A stretch of 64,000 nt of DNA from Nesterenkonia sedimenti. GTDB taxonomy: Bacteria > Actinomycetota > Actinomycetes > Actinomycetales > Micrococcaceae. Made by a program: the position numbers and the translations under genes. Below are positions 17,815 to 26,633 of this stretch, in pieces. The stretch spans positions 1-64,000 of the forward strand of contig NZ_JABAHY010000009.1 of assembly GCF_012641515.1 (NCBI RefSeq), in the 5' to 3' direction. The notes under the pieces are model-generated. The model worked only from the letters and a program-made list of their open reading frames with translations. It made no database searches and was not told the DNA's origin. Each line of letters opens with the position of its first letter. The stretch's first letter is position 1.

Positions 17815-19321
17815 TACTCGTCGTATGAGGAGGCCTCTCAGTGCTGGGAGAACGCAGAGTACGGCGGCCCCTGGCGCGAGGGCGATAATGCCGCCCACTA
17901 TGACCTCTTCAGCGCCGGTGGTGAGGACTTCATCGCTGTGCATCTCCCCTATGGCCACTCCACCCTTCTGGGCCACTATCCCTGGGCCAATGAGGTCCTG
18001 GCCGCCTATCCGGACCGCAATGCCATCATCCTGACCCACCAGTACCTGCGGGCTTCCGATGATCCTGCGGCTGAGAGCGGTCTGGGCCGCTATGGGATCG
18101 ATCCCCTCTACGGCTTCGGCGGGCATGCCCCGATGCTCCGGGAGCGCGTGGTGAATCAGAACGACAATGTCTTCCTGGTCCTCTCCGGTCACTACCACGG
18201 TGTGGCCTGGGAGGTGAACTACGGGAACGAGGGCAGGTGGTCGATGAGTTCACCATCCCGGTGAACCTCAACACCCGGACCACCACCGTGCAGACCGATC
18301 AGATCTTCCTGGGTGAGGCCCCCGCTGCTCCGGAGGAGGAGCCGGCCGAGGAGCCGTCCCCTGCTGACGACGAGACTCCCTCTGAGGAAGCCACACCCAC
18401 AGACGAGGCAACACCTGCCGAAGAGCCGACTTCCCCCGAGGAAACAACTCCTACTGAGGAAGTTGAGGAGTCTGTGGAACCCTCCGAGGAAGCTTCACCT
18501 ACAGAGGAGGAAACCCCTGCGGAGTCCGAGCAGGAGACCCCTGCTCCGGAAGAGGCCCCTGCCCCTCCGACACCTGTGGCTCAGTGTGAGATTTCCGGTG
18601 GCACCTGGGATGAGCTGGACTGGGAGGCTGCCAGTGGGGACCTCTCTGAGGAAACCACTGGTCAGTTGGAGCTTCTCTCCGATGAGGCAGCACCTGGCAC
18701 AGCGGTCGAGGGTGTGCTGAGCGCAGAGGCTGCAGCCAACTGCTCAGAGTTGGTGGCCGCGGTCTTCCCTGGAGGCGCCGGTACTGATGAGCCAGGACTG
18801 CCCGTGGAGATCAGCGCGGTCTGGGAGGACGGGTCTATCGTCTTCGAGCTGCCGGATGAGGAGGACCTCCCCGCCGGGCAGGCTGCGCTGGCGGTCTACA
18901 GCACTGAAGGCGACACCCTGGGCTGGGCCACCCTGGAGATTCTCTCTCCTGATGAGTTCCCCGAGGCGGAGGAGATCATCAGGCCGTGAGCGTCACCCTC
19001 AACCCAACACTGGCCGAACTCGAAGCTGATGAGGATGGCTCCATGGAGGCCGATCTGGTCATCGATGAGGAGGTCGAGGCTGGGGAGTACTCTCTGGTGG
19101 TCACCGGCGAAGAATCTGACCGGAGCGGATCTGCTGAGATCGAGGTACTGCCTGCTGAGGGGGACGAGGATGAGATTGCCGCCGCGGCTCCCGGTGATCA
19201 GAAGTCTGGTGCTCCCCTGGCTCAGACCGGTGCCAGCACCGCGATGTTGGTCGGCGGTATCGCCTTGGCGCTGATTCTCACCGGCGGTGTGCTCATCGCC
19301 CTGCGCCGACGGCAGAGCTGA
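17815..19321 (+). pseudogene. Decayed cell-wall-anchored metallophosphoesterase
   Basis: Pieces of one surface protein in three frames. Frame A (17815-18240) has the C-terminal half of a calcineurin-like phosphoesterase: SAGGEDFIAVHLPYG, ILTHQYL and VLSGHYHGV with metal-ligand His residues. Frame B (18237-18989) has a Glu/Pro/Thr-rich linker of about 90 residues (spacer-type repeats) and a globular part. Frame C (18986-19321) has another beta-rich segment, then LAQTG, a hydrophobic helix and RRRQS, a sortase-type anchor. The N-terminal half (signal peptide and first metal ligands) is missing and no start codon or signal is visible. Frameshifts lie near 18235 and 18975. Confidence 0.78.
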
Positions 19322-19344
19322 AAGCTCCCGAGTGTGGGTTCGGG

Positions 19345-19395
19345 TCCCCCTGGTGGGATTCGAACCCACACTGTATCGATTTTAAGTCGACTGCC
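19345..19395 (-). pseudogene. 3' half of a tRNA with UAA anticodon loop
   Basis: On the minus strand this contains an anticodon stem-loop (GTCGA, loop CTTAAAA, TCGAT), 5-nt variable loop ACAGT, a complete T arm (GTGGG, TTCGAAT, CCCAC), the acceptor 3' strand CAGGGGG and discriminator A. No matching acceptor 5' strand or D arm occurs upstream. It is a cousin, not a copy, of the intact tRNA at 19475-19548, as the anticodon and T stems differ. It cannot fold as a tRNA alone. Confidence 0.75.
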
Positions 19396-19396
19396 A

Positions 19397-19470
19397 TCGC
19401 GCGCTCCGCGCGCTCAGGCACTCAATCGCCTCAGAAATGCTCGAGCAAGCTCGGCATTTCGTTCGGCTCA
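19397..19470. repeat. Palindrome-rich spacer between tRNA and tRNA fragment
   Basis: Contains a hairpin AAATGC...GCATTT with inner CGAG/CTCG arms (19435-19459), a GCGCGC/GCGCGC hairpin (about 19399-19413) and two copies of CGATTGAG read on the minus strand (in 19422-19430 and 19467-19474). It resembles a small palindromic repeat element rather than gene sequence; I do not recognise a named family. Confidence 0.45.
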
Positions 19471-19474
19471 ATCG

Positions 19475-19548
19475 TGCCCCTGCCGGGATTCGAACCCGGA
19501 CTGAACGGATTTTAAGTCCGCTGCCTCTGCCGGTTGGGCTACAGGGGC
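19475..19548 (-). tRNA. tRNA with anticodon UAA, short variable loop (Leu-decoding anticodon)
   Basis: A 74-nt cloverleaf: acceptor GCCCCTG/CAGGGGC (7 bp), U8-A9, a 3-bp D stem GCC/GGC, anticodon stem GCGGA/TCCGT with loop CTTAAAA (anticodon TAA), variable loop TCAGT of only 5 nt, T arm CCGGG-TTCGAAT-CCCGG, discriminator A73; CCA is not encoded. UAA reads the leucine codon UUA, but bacterial tRNA-Leu normally has a long class II variable arm, absent here. Automatic tools will call it tRNA-Leu(TAA); the amino acid actually attached is uncertain. It begins 6 nt after the ndh stop on the same strand. Confidence 0.85.
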
Positions 19549-19554
19549 GACCGC

Positions 19555-20931
19555 TTACTTGCTGGCAGTCTTCTTCTTGCCGCCAGCTGCTTCGACGAAG
19601 GCCTTTGTGGGGTCCTCGAGGTCGCGCAGCGGGGTGACGTCGCGGCCGAAGATCATCTCGTTGACCCAGCCGCCGGCCACGCGGAGCTTCCGCTCCACAG
19701 TGGGGATGGCCATACCGTGGTAACCGCGGTGGGCGGCCCAGGCCAGGACACCCTTGAGCTTGACGCCCATGGGGTTGCCCACGCCCTTGTAGAGACCCAG
19801 ACCGGCGACAGCGCCGAGGGACTCGTGCTTGTACTCGCTGATCTCACCGGAGGCGAAGCGCACCGAGAAGAGGTTCTTGGCCAGCACCTTGGCCTGGCGG
19901 GAAGCGTGCTGAGCGTTCGGCACGCAGAAGCCGCCGGGGCCGGCGCCGGTGAGGTCTGGGATGGCGGCGATATCGCCTGCGGTCCAGGCGCCCTCGATGA
20001 CCTCGCCGTTCTCGTTGAGGATCTGCAGGGTCGCCGAGCCGGTGATCCGTCCGCGCTCATCCACCGGGAAGGAGGAGGAACGCGCCACAGCATTTGCTGC
20101 CACACCGGCAGTCCACACCAGAGTGTCAGCGGCGAATTTGTCCACCTCGGACTTGTCCTTCATGGAGATCAGGGTCAGCTCGCCATCAACGGCCGAGCCC
20201 AGGGAGGTGTTCAGCAGCACCTCAACGCCGCGTCCGCGCAGGTGCTCTACTACGCCCTCGGCCTGCTCCTCGGAGACCTCGGGCATGATCCGGCCCATGG
20301 CCTCGACCAGCACGATGCGCACATCGGACTGGGCCAGCCGGGGGTTCTGGTCCACAGCAGCCCGGATGATGTCTTCCATCTCGGCGATGCACTCGATACC
20401 GGCGAAACCACCGCCGACCACAGTGAAGTTCAGGGCGCGCTTCTTAGCGGCCTCATCGGTCATCACCGAAGCAGTCTCGAGGCGCTCCAGGATGTGGTTG
20501 CGCAGCCCGACTGCCTCTTCGATGGTCTTCAGGCCGATGCCGTTCTCTGCCAGTCCCTCGATGGGGAAGACGCGGGTGGTCGCACCTGCGGCCATCACGA
20601 TGTCCTGGTAAGGCACCTCCACGCTTTCGCCGTCGTCGAGCCCAATGGCTGCGACTTTAGCCTCGTGGTCGACTGAAGTGACCTTGCCGGTGATGATCTC
20701 AGTGTCCTTGAGGTGCTTACGGTGCGGGACCACGGCATGCCGTGCCTCGATGTGGCCACCGACCACCTCGGGGAGGAAGGGCTGGTAGGTCATATAGGGC
20801 AGGGGGTCCACCAGGGTGACCACACCGCCTGCTGCCTTGACCTTCTTCTGCAGCTGCTGGGCCACAGTCAGACCCACATAGCCGCCGCCGACAATCAGTA
20901 CACGAGGTTTTTCGGAAAGCTTCAGTGCCAT
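19555..20931 (-). CDS. ndh: Type II NADH dehydrogenase / FAD-dependent pyridine nucleotide oxidoreductase
   Basis: Peripheral membrane flavoprotein passing electrons from NADH to quinone without proton pumping. Two Rossmann folds are visible: an FAD site near the N-terminus (LIVGGGYVGL) and an NADH site at about 165-200 (FTVVGGGFAGIE), then the FAD-contacting segment AWTAGDIAAIPD. The C-terminus ends in a basic KKKTASK tail. The closest type I know is the M. tuberculosis Rv1812c-like branch rather than classic Ndh, so quinone reduction is inferred. Two ATGs (20940, 20931) are possible; TAGGAT 7 nt and GGAG 3 nt before 20931 favour the shorter form. Confidence 0.82.
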   Translation of the reverse strand: MALKLSEKPRVLIVGGGYVGLTVAQQLQKKVKAAGGVVTLVDPLPYMTYQPFLPEVVGGHIEARHAVVPHRKHLKDTEIITGKVTSVDHEAKVAAIGLDDGESVEVPYQDIVMAAGATTRVFPIEGLAENGIGLKTIEEAVGLRNHILERLETASVMTDEAAKKRALNFTVVGGGFAGIECIAEMEDIIRAAVDQNPRLAQSDVRIVLVEAMGRIMPEVSEEQAEGVVEHLRGRGVEVLLNTSLGSAVDGELTLISMKDKSEVDKFAADTLVWTAGVAANAVARSSSFPVDERGRITGSATLQILNENGEVIEGAWTAGDIAAIPDLTGAGPGGFCVPNAQHASRQAKVLAKNLFSVRFASGEISEYKHESLGAVAGLGLYKGVGNPMGVKLKGVLAWAAHRGYHGMAIPTVERKLRVAGGWVNEMIFGRDVTPLRDLEDPTKAFVEAAGGKKKTASK

Positions 20932-20990
20932 GGGCTCCATCCTATAGGTGTTCAGTGCGGGTCATTGCGGTATTGCGGGCTGAAGGGGCT

Positions 20991-22499
20991 TCAGCTTCGG
21001 TTTCTGCGCGAGAGCAGGTGCAGGGTGGCCAGTAAAAGCAGGAGCACAATGAGCACTCCCCCGGCCACGACAGTCACCGGTCCGGCCCAATCCTGGGCTG
21101 TTCGGATATCACTGGCCTGCGGCATCTCGCGGGGTTCACCATCGGGGCCAGCCACCACTCCGGAGTCCTCCGGGATGTCCTCATGGCCGGGCTGCTCATC
21201 GTCCTCAGCACGGCGGTGGACCCGGATCCAGTCCTCGAGGGTCTCGTAGTCCCCGGCGTTGAACTCGGGGACGCTGCCGTTGACGGCCTCATCCACATTG
21301 AGCACTCCGTGGCCGTATTCGGGGTCCACTCCTGATGCCCCTGTGGAATCCGCGGAGGCGAGCAGACGGTGTTTGACCTCGGCTGCCGAGAGTCCAGGGT
21401 GGGCAGCCATCACCAGGGCGGCAGCTCCGGTGACGATGGGAGTGGCCCCGGAGGTCCCGTTCCAGTTCGCGTACCCGCCCTCGGGAAGCGCTCCGACCAG
21501 CGGCTCGGAGGCGGCGGCGATATCGATGGCGATGCCCTGGGAGGAGGCGTCCTCGCTGATATTGCGGTCTTCATCGACCCCGGCGACTGTCAGCACGCCC
21601 GGGATCGTTGCCGGTGCGCCCACGGAGAAGTGCCCGGAGGCCCGGTTACCGGCCGCGGCGACGACCAGAACATCGTTCTCCTCGGCGTGCATGAAGGCCT
21701 CGTCCCAGCTCTCTGGCCAGTCCTGGACCCCGGAGCCGATGGACATATTGATGATGTCCGCCCCGTTGTCCACCGCCCAGGTCACGGCCTCGGCGATCTG
21801 CTCCTCAGTGCCGGGCCCATGCGGGTTGGGATCTTCGAGCACCAGGGAGATTGAGAGGATCTCGGCCTTGGGGGCGACGCCGACCACACCGGCAGGACGC
21901 TCGGAATATGGGACATCGGGGTCCTCATCGGCCTCCTCTTCGAGTTCCTCCATCCCGGGCAGTTCCCGGGTTTCGTAGAACTCGTCGAGGACTTCCTCAT
22001 CGACGATCTCGTCGTAATCGTCCCCGTAGGTGTCCTCGAGGCTCTCCTGGAACTCATCGAACCACTCGTCCCACTCGTCGTCGTCGAGTTCGTCGAGCTC
22101 CTCGAATTCGGCCAGCTCCTCGGCCTCTTCCTCGTTCTCCTCGATATCCTCACCGCGGCCGGCGGCCAGGGAGGCCACCAGAGTGCCGTGTTCGGTGTAC
22201 TCCTGCTCCACCGGGGATCCCTCGGAGTCGCCGCCGCCGGAGACATCGGTTCCGCCGATGACGGCGTCTTCGAGCCCGGGGTGGTCGGCGTCGACTCCGG
22301 TGTCGATCACCGCGATGGTGATGCCCTCGCCCTGGGTGGTCTCCCAGGCCTCGGCGACCCCGTAGTCTTCCAGCCAGTACTCCTGGTCCCGCCAGGTGAT
22401 GCCCTGGGCTGGCTCTGCTACTACTGCCGGGGGCACCAGCAACGCTGCGGTGAGTCCGACTGCGCCGAGACCTGCTGTGCGGATTCGGCGACTGGTCAT
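20991..22499 (-). CDS. Secreted, membrane-anchored S8 subtilisin-like protease with acidic insertion
   Basis: 502 residues: signal peptide (1 to about 28), catalytic Asp66 (AVIDTGVD), His104 (EHGTLVAS), oxyanion Asn285 (AAAGN) and Ser350 (GTSGATP), and a C-terminal membrane helix (about 472-495) with RRNRS tail. This mycosin-like layout faces outside the membrane. Between His and Asn there is an insertion of about 80 residues (116-195), mostly Glu and Asp, not part of the S8 fold. No type VII secretion genes are nearby. Its ATG overlaps the ppx stop (ATGA), making it the last gene of ftsB-DUF501-ppx-protease. Confidence 0.88.
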   Translation of the reverse strand: MTSRRIRTAGLGAVGLTAALLVPPAVVAEPAQGITWRDQEYWLEDYGVAEAWETTQGEGITIAVIDTGVDADHPGLEDAVIGGTDVSGGGDSEGSPVEQEYTEHGTLVASLAAGRGEDIEENEEEAEELAEFEELDELDDDEWDEWFDEFQESLEDTYGDDYDEIVDEEVLDEFYETRELPGMEELEEEADEDPDVPYSERPAGVVGVAPKAEILSISLVLEDPNPHGPGTEEQIAEAVTWAVDNGADIINMSIGSGVQDWPESWDEAFMHAEENDVLVVAAAGNRASGHFSVGAPATIPGVLTVAGVDEDRNISEDASSQGIAIDIAAASEPLVGALPEGGYANWNGTSGATPIVTGAAALVMAAHPGLSAAEVKHRLLASADSTGASGVDPEYGHGVLNVDEAVNGSVPEFNAGDYETLEDWIRVHRRAEDDEQPGHEDIPEDSGVVAGPDGEPREMPQASDIRTAQDWAGPVTVVAGGVLIVLLLLLATLHLLSRRNRS

Positions 22500-23485
22500 G
22501 CTTGGCCTCCTGCTGCGGCGGAAAGGGCGATTCCGTCCAGAATGTCGTGTTCGCTGGCCACTGCCGAGGTGATTCGGCCTTCGGTGACCTTATTGAGGTA
22601 GTCGAGGATAGTTCCCCAGATCAACGCGCCTGCACCGATGACATCGACTCGCCCCGGGTGCATGAACGGCATCGCCGCCCGCTGGCTGCGGGTGGTGTTG
22701 ACCAGGTTGTCCACTGACTGGTGGATAGTGTCCAGGGAGAGTTCGGCACCGTGGATCATCTCGGCGTCGTAATCCTCCAGGCCGAGCCCATGGGCGGTGA
22801 CAGTGGTGACAGTGCCAGCGACCCCGACAACTGCCTCGGTCTTGTGCAGGGGAATCACCTGGGCGACATCCTCGAGGAAGGACAGAGTCTCGAAGCTGGC
22901 CATGGAGCATTCGGTCTCCACAGGCGGATCGGAGCGCATATGCCGTTCAGTGAACCGCACGCAGCCCATATCGGTGGAGATGGCGTGCTGGGCTCCGGCG
23001 GAGGTGCCGAGGACGAATTCAGTGGAGCCGCCGCCGAGGTCGACCACCAGGATTTTGCGGTCGGGGTCCCAGTCGAGCACGCTGGCCGCACCTGCGAAGG
23101 ACAGCCCGGCCTCCTCGGAGCCGCGGATAACCTCGGGGCCGGTGAAACTGGGCACCACCTGCTGCAACCGCTGGGTGATCCCTTTTTCGAAGACCTCTCG
23201 GTTGGCCACATCCCGGGAGGCGGAGGTGGCAACGAAGCGCACGGTTTCGGCCCGGTGCCGGTGGATGAGTTCTGCGTAGCCGTCCACCGCCGCGAAGGTC
23301 CGTTCCAGGGCTTCGGCGGAGAACTCCCCGGTCTCATCCACCCCTTCACCAAGGCGGACCACGGTCATCACACGCACGACGTCGGTGATCGAACCGGTGT
23401 GGGGATCTGTGGTGTCGAGGTCGACATCGGCGATCAGCAGCCGGATGGAGTTGGTTCCGCAGTCGATGGCGGCTACGCGCGTCAT
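22496..23485 (-). CDS. ppx: Ppx/GppA phosphatase (exopolyphosphatase type)
   Basis: Sugar-kinase/Hsp70-like fold enzyme that removes phosphate from polyphosphate or pppGpp. The 329-residue form starting MTRVAAIDCGTNSIRLL has the phosphate-1 motif (DCGTNS), the second motif LVVDLGGGSTEFVLG and the later AVVGVAGTVTT. ATG 23485 is chosen because GGAGG lies 8 nt upstream and homology begins there. The start overlaps the DUF501 stop (ATGA). This short actinobacterial form matches M. tuberculosis Rv1026, an exopolyphosphatase in the eno-Rv1024-Rv1025 cluster. Confidence 0.9.
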   Translation of the reverse strand: MTRVAAIDCGTNSIRLLIADVDLDTTDPHTGSITDVVRVMTVVRLGEGVDETGEFSAEALERTFAAVDGYAELIHRHRAETVRFVATSASRDVANREVFEKGITQRLQQVVPSFTGPEVIRGSEEAGLSFAGAASVLDWDPDRKILVVDLGGGSTEFVLGTSAGAQHAISTDMGCVRFTERHMRSDPPVETECSMASFETLSFLEDVAQVIPLHKTEAVVGVAGTVTTVTAHGLGLEDYDAEMIHGAELSLDTIHQSVDNLVNTTRSQRAAMPFMHPGRVDVIGAGALIWGTILDYLNKVTEGRITSAVASEHDILDGIALSAAAGGQA

Positions 23486-24090
23486 GATTCCAGCCTCCTG
23501 ACATGCCGGGAGAGGTCCTTGGTGGGGACCTCGGCCTCGTGGTCCCAGGCCTGCTGGCAGGTGCAGCTCTGGAGGGTCCACTCATCGGCGATGAGCTCCA
23601 GGGTCTCATCCCCCAGCGGATTGAGCCCGGCTCCGGCGGCCAGGGAGTGGCCGAGCAGGGCGTGGAGGCATTTCACCCGATCAGGCATTCCGCCTGCGGT
23701 GACGTGGCCGATCTCTTCGACGAGATCGGTGCCTGATTTGACCCGGATGCGTTCGCGTTCGGCGAGGTAGTGCTCATGGGCTCCGCGGTAGCTGGCGGCG
23801 AGCTCCTCATCCTCGGCCAGGCGTTGGCTCATCTCTGCCATGACTCCGGCGGCCTCCTGGCGGGAGGCTGCGGCTGTCAGTGTGGGGTGGGTGAGGTAGA
23901 AGGTGGTGGGGAATGGGATCCCGTTGCTGAGCCGGGGGGCGGTGCTGGCCACCAGGGGGTTGCCGCAGCGACACCGGGCGGGGATCTCGACGACGTCGCG
24001 CACGGGTCTGCCCAGCTGCAGACTCAGGGTGTCCAGATCTGCGGCGGTGGGCTCGGAACGGATGCCGGTTGCGGCTGCTGCCTCATTCAC
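23482..24090 (-). CDS. DUF501 protein
   Basis: 202 residues, cytosolic, function unknown. The family core is visible: LGRPVRDVVEIPARCRCGNP near the N-terminus, FPTTFYLTHP, and GMPDRVKCLHALLGH in the C-terminal half. Conserved Cys pairs (CRCG, CLH, CTCQ) could bind metal. It is almost always found between a divIC/ftsB-like gene and ppx in actinobacteria (M. tuberculosis Rv1025). Here it starts 11 bp after the ftsB stop and overlaps ppx by 4 bp. Confidence 0.9.
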   Translation of the reverse strand: MNEAAAATGIRSEPTAADLDTLSLQLGRPVRDVVEIPARCRCGNPLVASTAPRLSNGIPFPTTFYLTHPTLTAAASRQEAAGVMAEMSQRLAEDEELAASYRGAHEHYLAERERIRVKSGTDLVEEIGHVTAGGMPDRVKCLHALLGHSLAAGAGLNPLGDETLELIADEWTLQSCTCQQAWDHEAEVPTKDLSRHVRRLES

Positions 24091-24101
24091 AGCGCACTAG
24101 C

Positions 24102-24710
24102 CTACTCATCTGCCGATTCGACTACCGAATCCCAGAGCTGATCAGTCCATTCGTCCTGCTCTGGAGCGGTCTCCTCGGCGGAGTCGGTGGTGACCTCTGC
24201 TTCGGAGAGGTCCCCGATGACGTGATAGCGCCGCTCCCCCGGCATGACGAGGTTGATCCGTTCCCGGGCCTGCTGTTTGACGTATTCGGGGTCGTCCCAG
24301 CGGGCGAGGTCGGAGTAGAGCTCGTCCTGACGCTGTTCCTCGGCGGCGATCTGGTCTGAGAGTTCGTTGAGCTCGGCGCGCTGCTGGAGATAGCTGCGCA
24401 CGGTGGGGACCAGGAAGGAGATGACCACCAGGGTGACGATGGTCAGCACAATCATCCGTCCGGAGAAGGTCCGTTCGGGCACCAGAGTGCGGGCGCTGAC
24501 CGGGGTTTTTCTGGAGTTCTGGCCCGAGCTCGGGCTGGGCTTATCAGCCCGTTTTGCCCGTCGGGCGGTGATCGCATCGGGGGTGCGGATCTCTCCGGAG
24601 ATCTGCTCGCGTTCGGCCAATCGGCGCTGGCGGGCTTTCTCCGCCCGTTCCTGTTTGCGCCGTTGGGCAGCGGTGTGTCCGACCTCCGAGGGTCGTGCGT
24701 GTCGGGCCAC
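24102..24710 (-). CDS. ftsB: FtsB/DivIC-like septum formation initiator
   Basis: Bitopic cell-division protein: a basic cytosolic N-terminus of about 85 residues, one membrane helix (about 86-104), an outer coiled coil (about 107-135, QQRAELNELSDQIAAEEQRQ) and the family motif RWDDPEYVKQQARERINLVMPGE (first and last parts at about 138 and 158), then an acidic tail. FtsB/DivIC partners FtsL and FtsQ at the divisome. Start is GTG at 24710 with only a weak upstream GGCGG. It follows eno by 166 bp, a gap with a 13-bp perfect inverted repeat and a promoter-like TATAGT. Confidence 0.9.
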   Translation of the reverse strand: MARHARPSEVGHTAAQRRKQERAEKARQRRLAEREQISGEIRTPDAITARRAKRADKPSPSSGQNSRKTPVSARTLVPERTFSGRMIVLTIVTLVVISFLVPTVRSYLQQRAELNELSDQIAAEEQRQDELYSDLARWDDPEYVKQQARERINLVMPGERRYHVIGDLSEAEVTTDSAEETAPEQDEWTDQLWDSVVESADE

Positions 24711-24748
24711 GGGTGGATCACCGCCTTCGCGGGCTTAACTAGGTATGT

Positions 24749-24782
24749 CTCGATGGTTCGGCTCACCGACCGAACCATCGAG
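24749..24782. terminator. 13-bp perfect inverted repeat between eno and ftsB
   Basis: CTCGATGGTTCGG at 24749-24761 and its exact complement at 24770-24782 with an 8-nt loop. It lies after eno on the minus strand and 39 bp before ftsB. No T-run follows on the minus strand (ACATACCTAGTT), so it could be a U-less terminator, an mRNA-stabilising leader hairpin of ftsB, or an operator. Confidence 0.5.
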
Positions 24783-24833
24783 CACACCAATGATGGGAAG
24801 CTATTGGTACCACGCTCAGATTAGTGGGCGCGG

Positions 24834-24839
24834 ACTATA
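24834..24839 (-). promoter_or_regulatory. Possible -10 box for the ftsB operon
   Basis: TATAGT on the minus strand (24839-24834), with a weak CTGGGC 17 bp upstream. A transcript from here would carry the 24749-24782 hairpin in its leader. Confidence 0.4.
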
Positions 24840-24876
24840 ACAGCCCCCCTGGACACGCCCAGATACCCCCGATTGA

Positions 24877-26166
<1,290 letters not shown>

Positions 26167-26216
26167 TTATGAGAGTGGTGAGTTATGCGGGAGGGAAGGT
26201 GGTGACCTCTCCCAGC

Positions 26217-26633
26217 CTAGTCGAGACCGGCAGCCCGGCTGGCCTCCTCGGCTTTCTCCTGCTGCTTGATGCGGTTCCAGGCGGCGTCGATCTCTTCGAT
26301 CGATGCCTGCTGGGGGTTCAGGGTGCCGTCGGGTTCGAAGACATGGGGGTTGCGCCGGATGAGTTTGGCGCAGATGGCCTCGGCGACGGCGTCGAAGTCG
26401 AATTCTTCGCGTTCCTCAGCGATGGCTGCATGGAGTGCGACCTGCAGGAGGATATCGCCGAGCTCCTTGCGCAGGGGGTCGCCGTGGGCTCCTTCACGGA
26501 TTTCCTCGGCGACCTCCTGGGCCTCTTCGATCAGATAGGGGGTCAGGCTCTGGTGGGTCAGCTGCCCGGTCCAGGGGCAGTGCTCACGCAGATGCCCGAT
26601 GATCTCCTTGAGGCGGGTGAAGTTCTCCATCAC
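26217..26633 (-). CDS. mazG: MazG-type nucleotide pyrophosphohydrolase
   Basis: All-alpha NTP pyrophosphohydrolase domain of 138 residues that hydrolyses (d)NTPs to monophosphates, cleaning damaged nucleotides. The divalent-metal motif is EEAQEVAEEI followed by ELGDILLQVALHA; CPWTGQLTHQSL is the usual MazG lead-in. It is a single-domain version, whereas E. coli MazG has two and mycobacterial MazG a longer N-terminal region. The first ATG (26633) overlaps the add stop as ATGA; a second ATG follows at once (26630). Confidence 0.9.
   Translation of the reverse strand: MMENFTRLKEIIGHLREHCPWTGQLTHQSLTPYLIEEAQEVAEEIREGAHGDPLRKELGDILLQVALHAAIAEEREEFDFDAVAEAICAKLIRRNPHVFEPDGTLNPQQASIEEIDAAWNRIKQQEKAEEASRAAGLD

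Noticed and set aside
18310-18570. Glu/Pro/Thr-rich repeats as a separate collagen-like or adhesin gene
   Set aside because: They lie between phosphoesterase and anchor parts of one decayed gene and have no start of their own.
19397-19470. CRISPR-like repeat unit
   Set aside because: Only one palindromic unit, no repeated spacers and no cas genes in the window.
19345-19548. A single tRNA-Leu(UAA) split by a group I intron
   Set aside because: The upstream tRNA is complete by itself, the halves have different stem sequences, and the 80-bp spacer is too short for a group I intron.
20991-22499. Assigning the subtilase as a type VII secretion mycosin
   Set aside because: No EccB/C/D/E, WXG100 or other ESX gene is nearby; topology alone is not enough.
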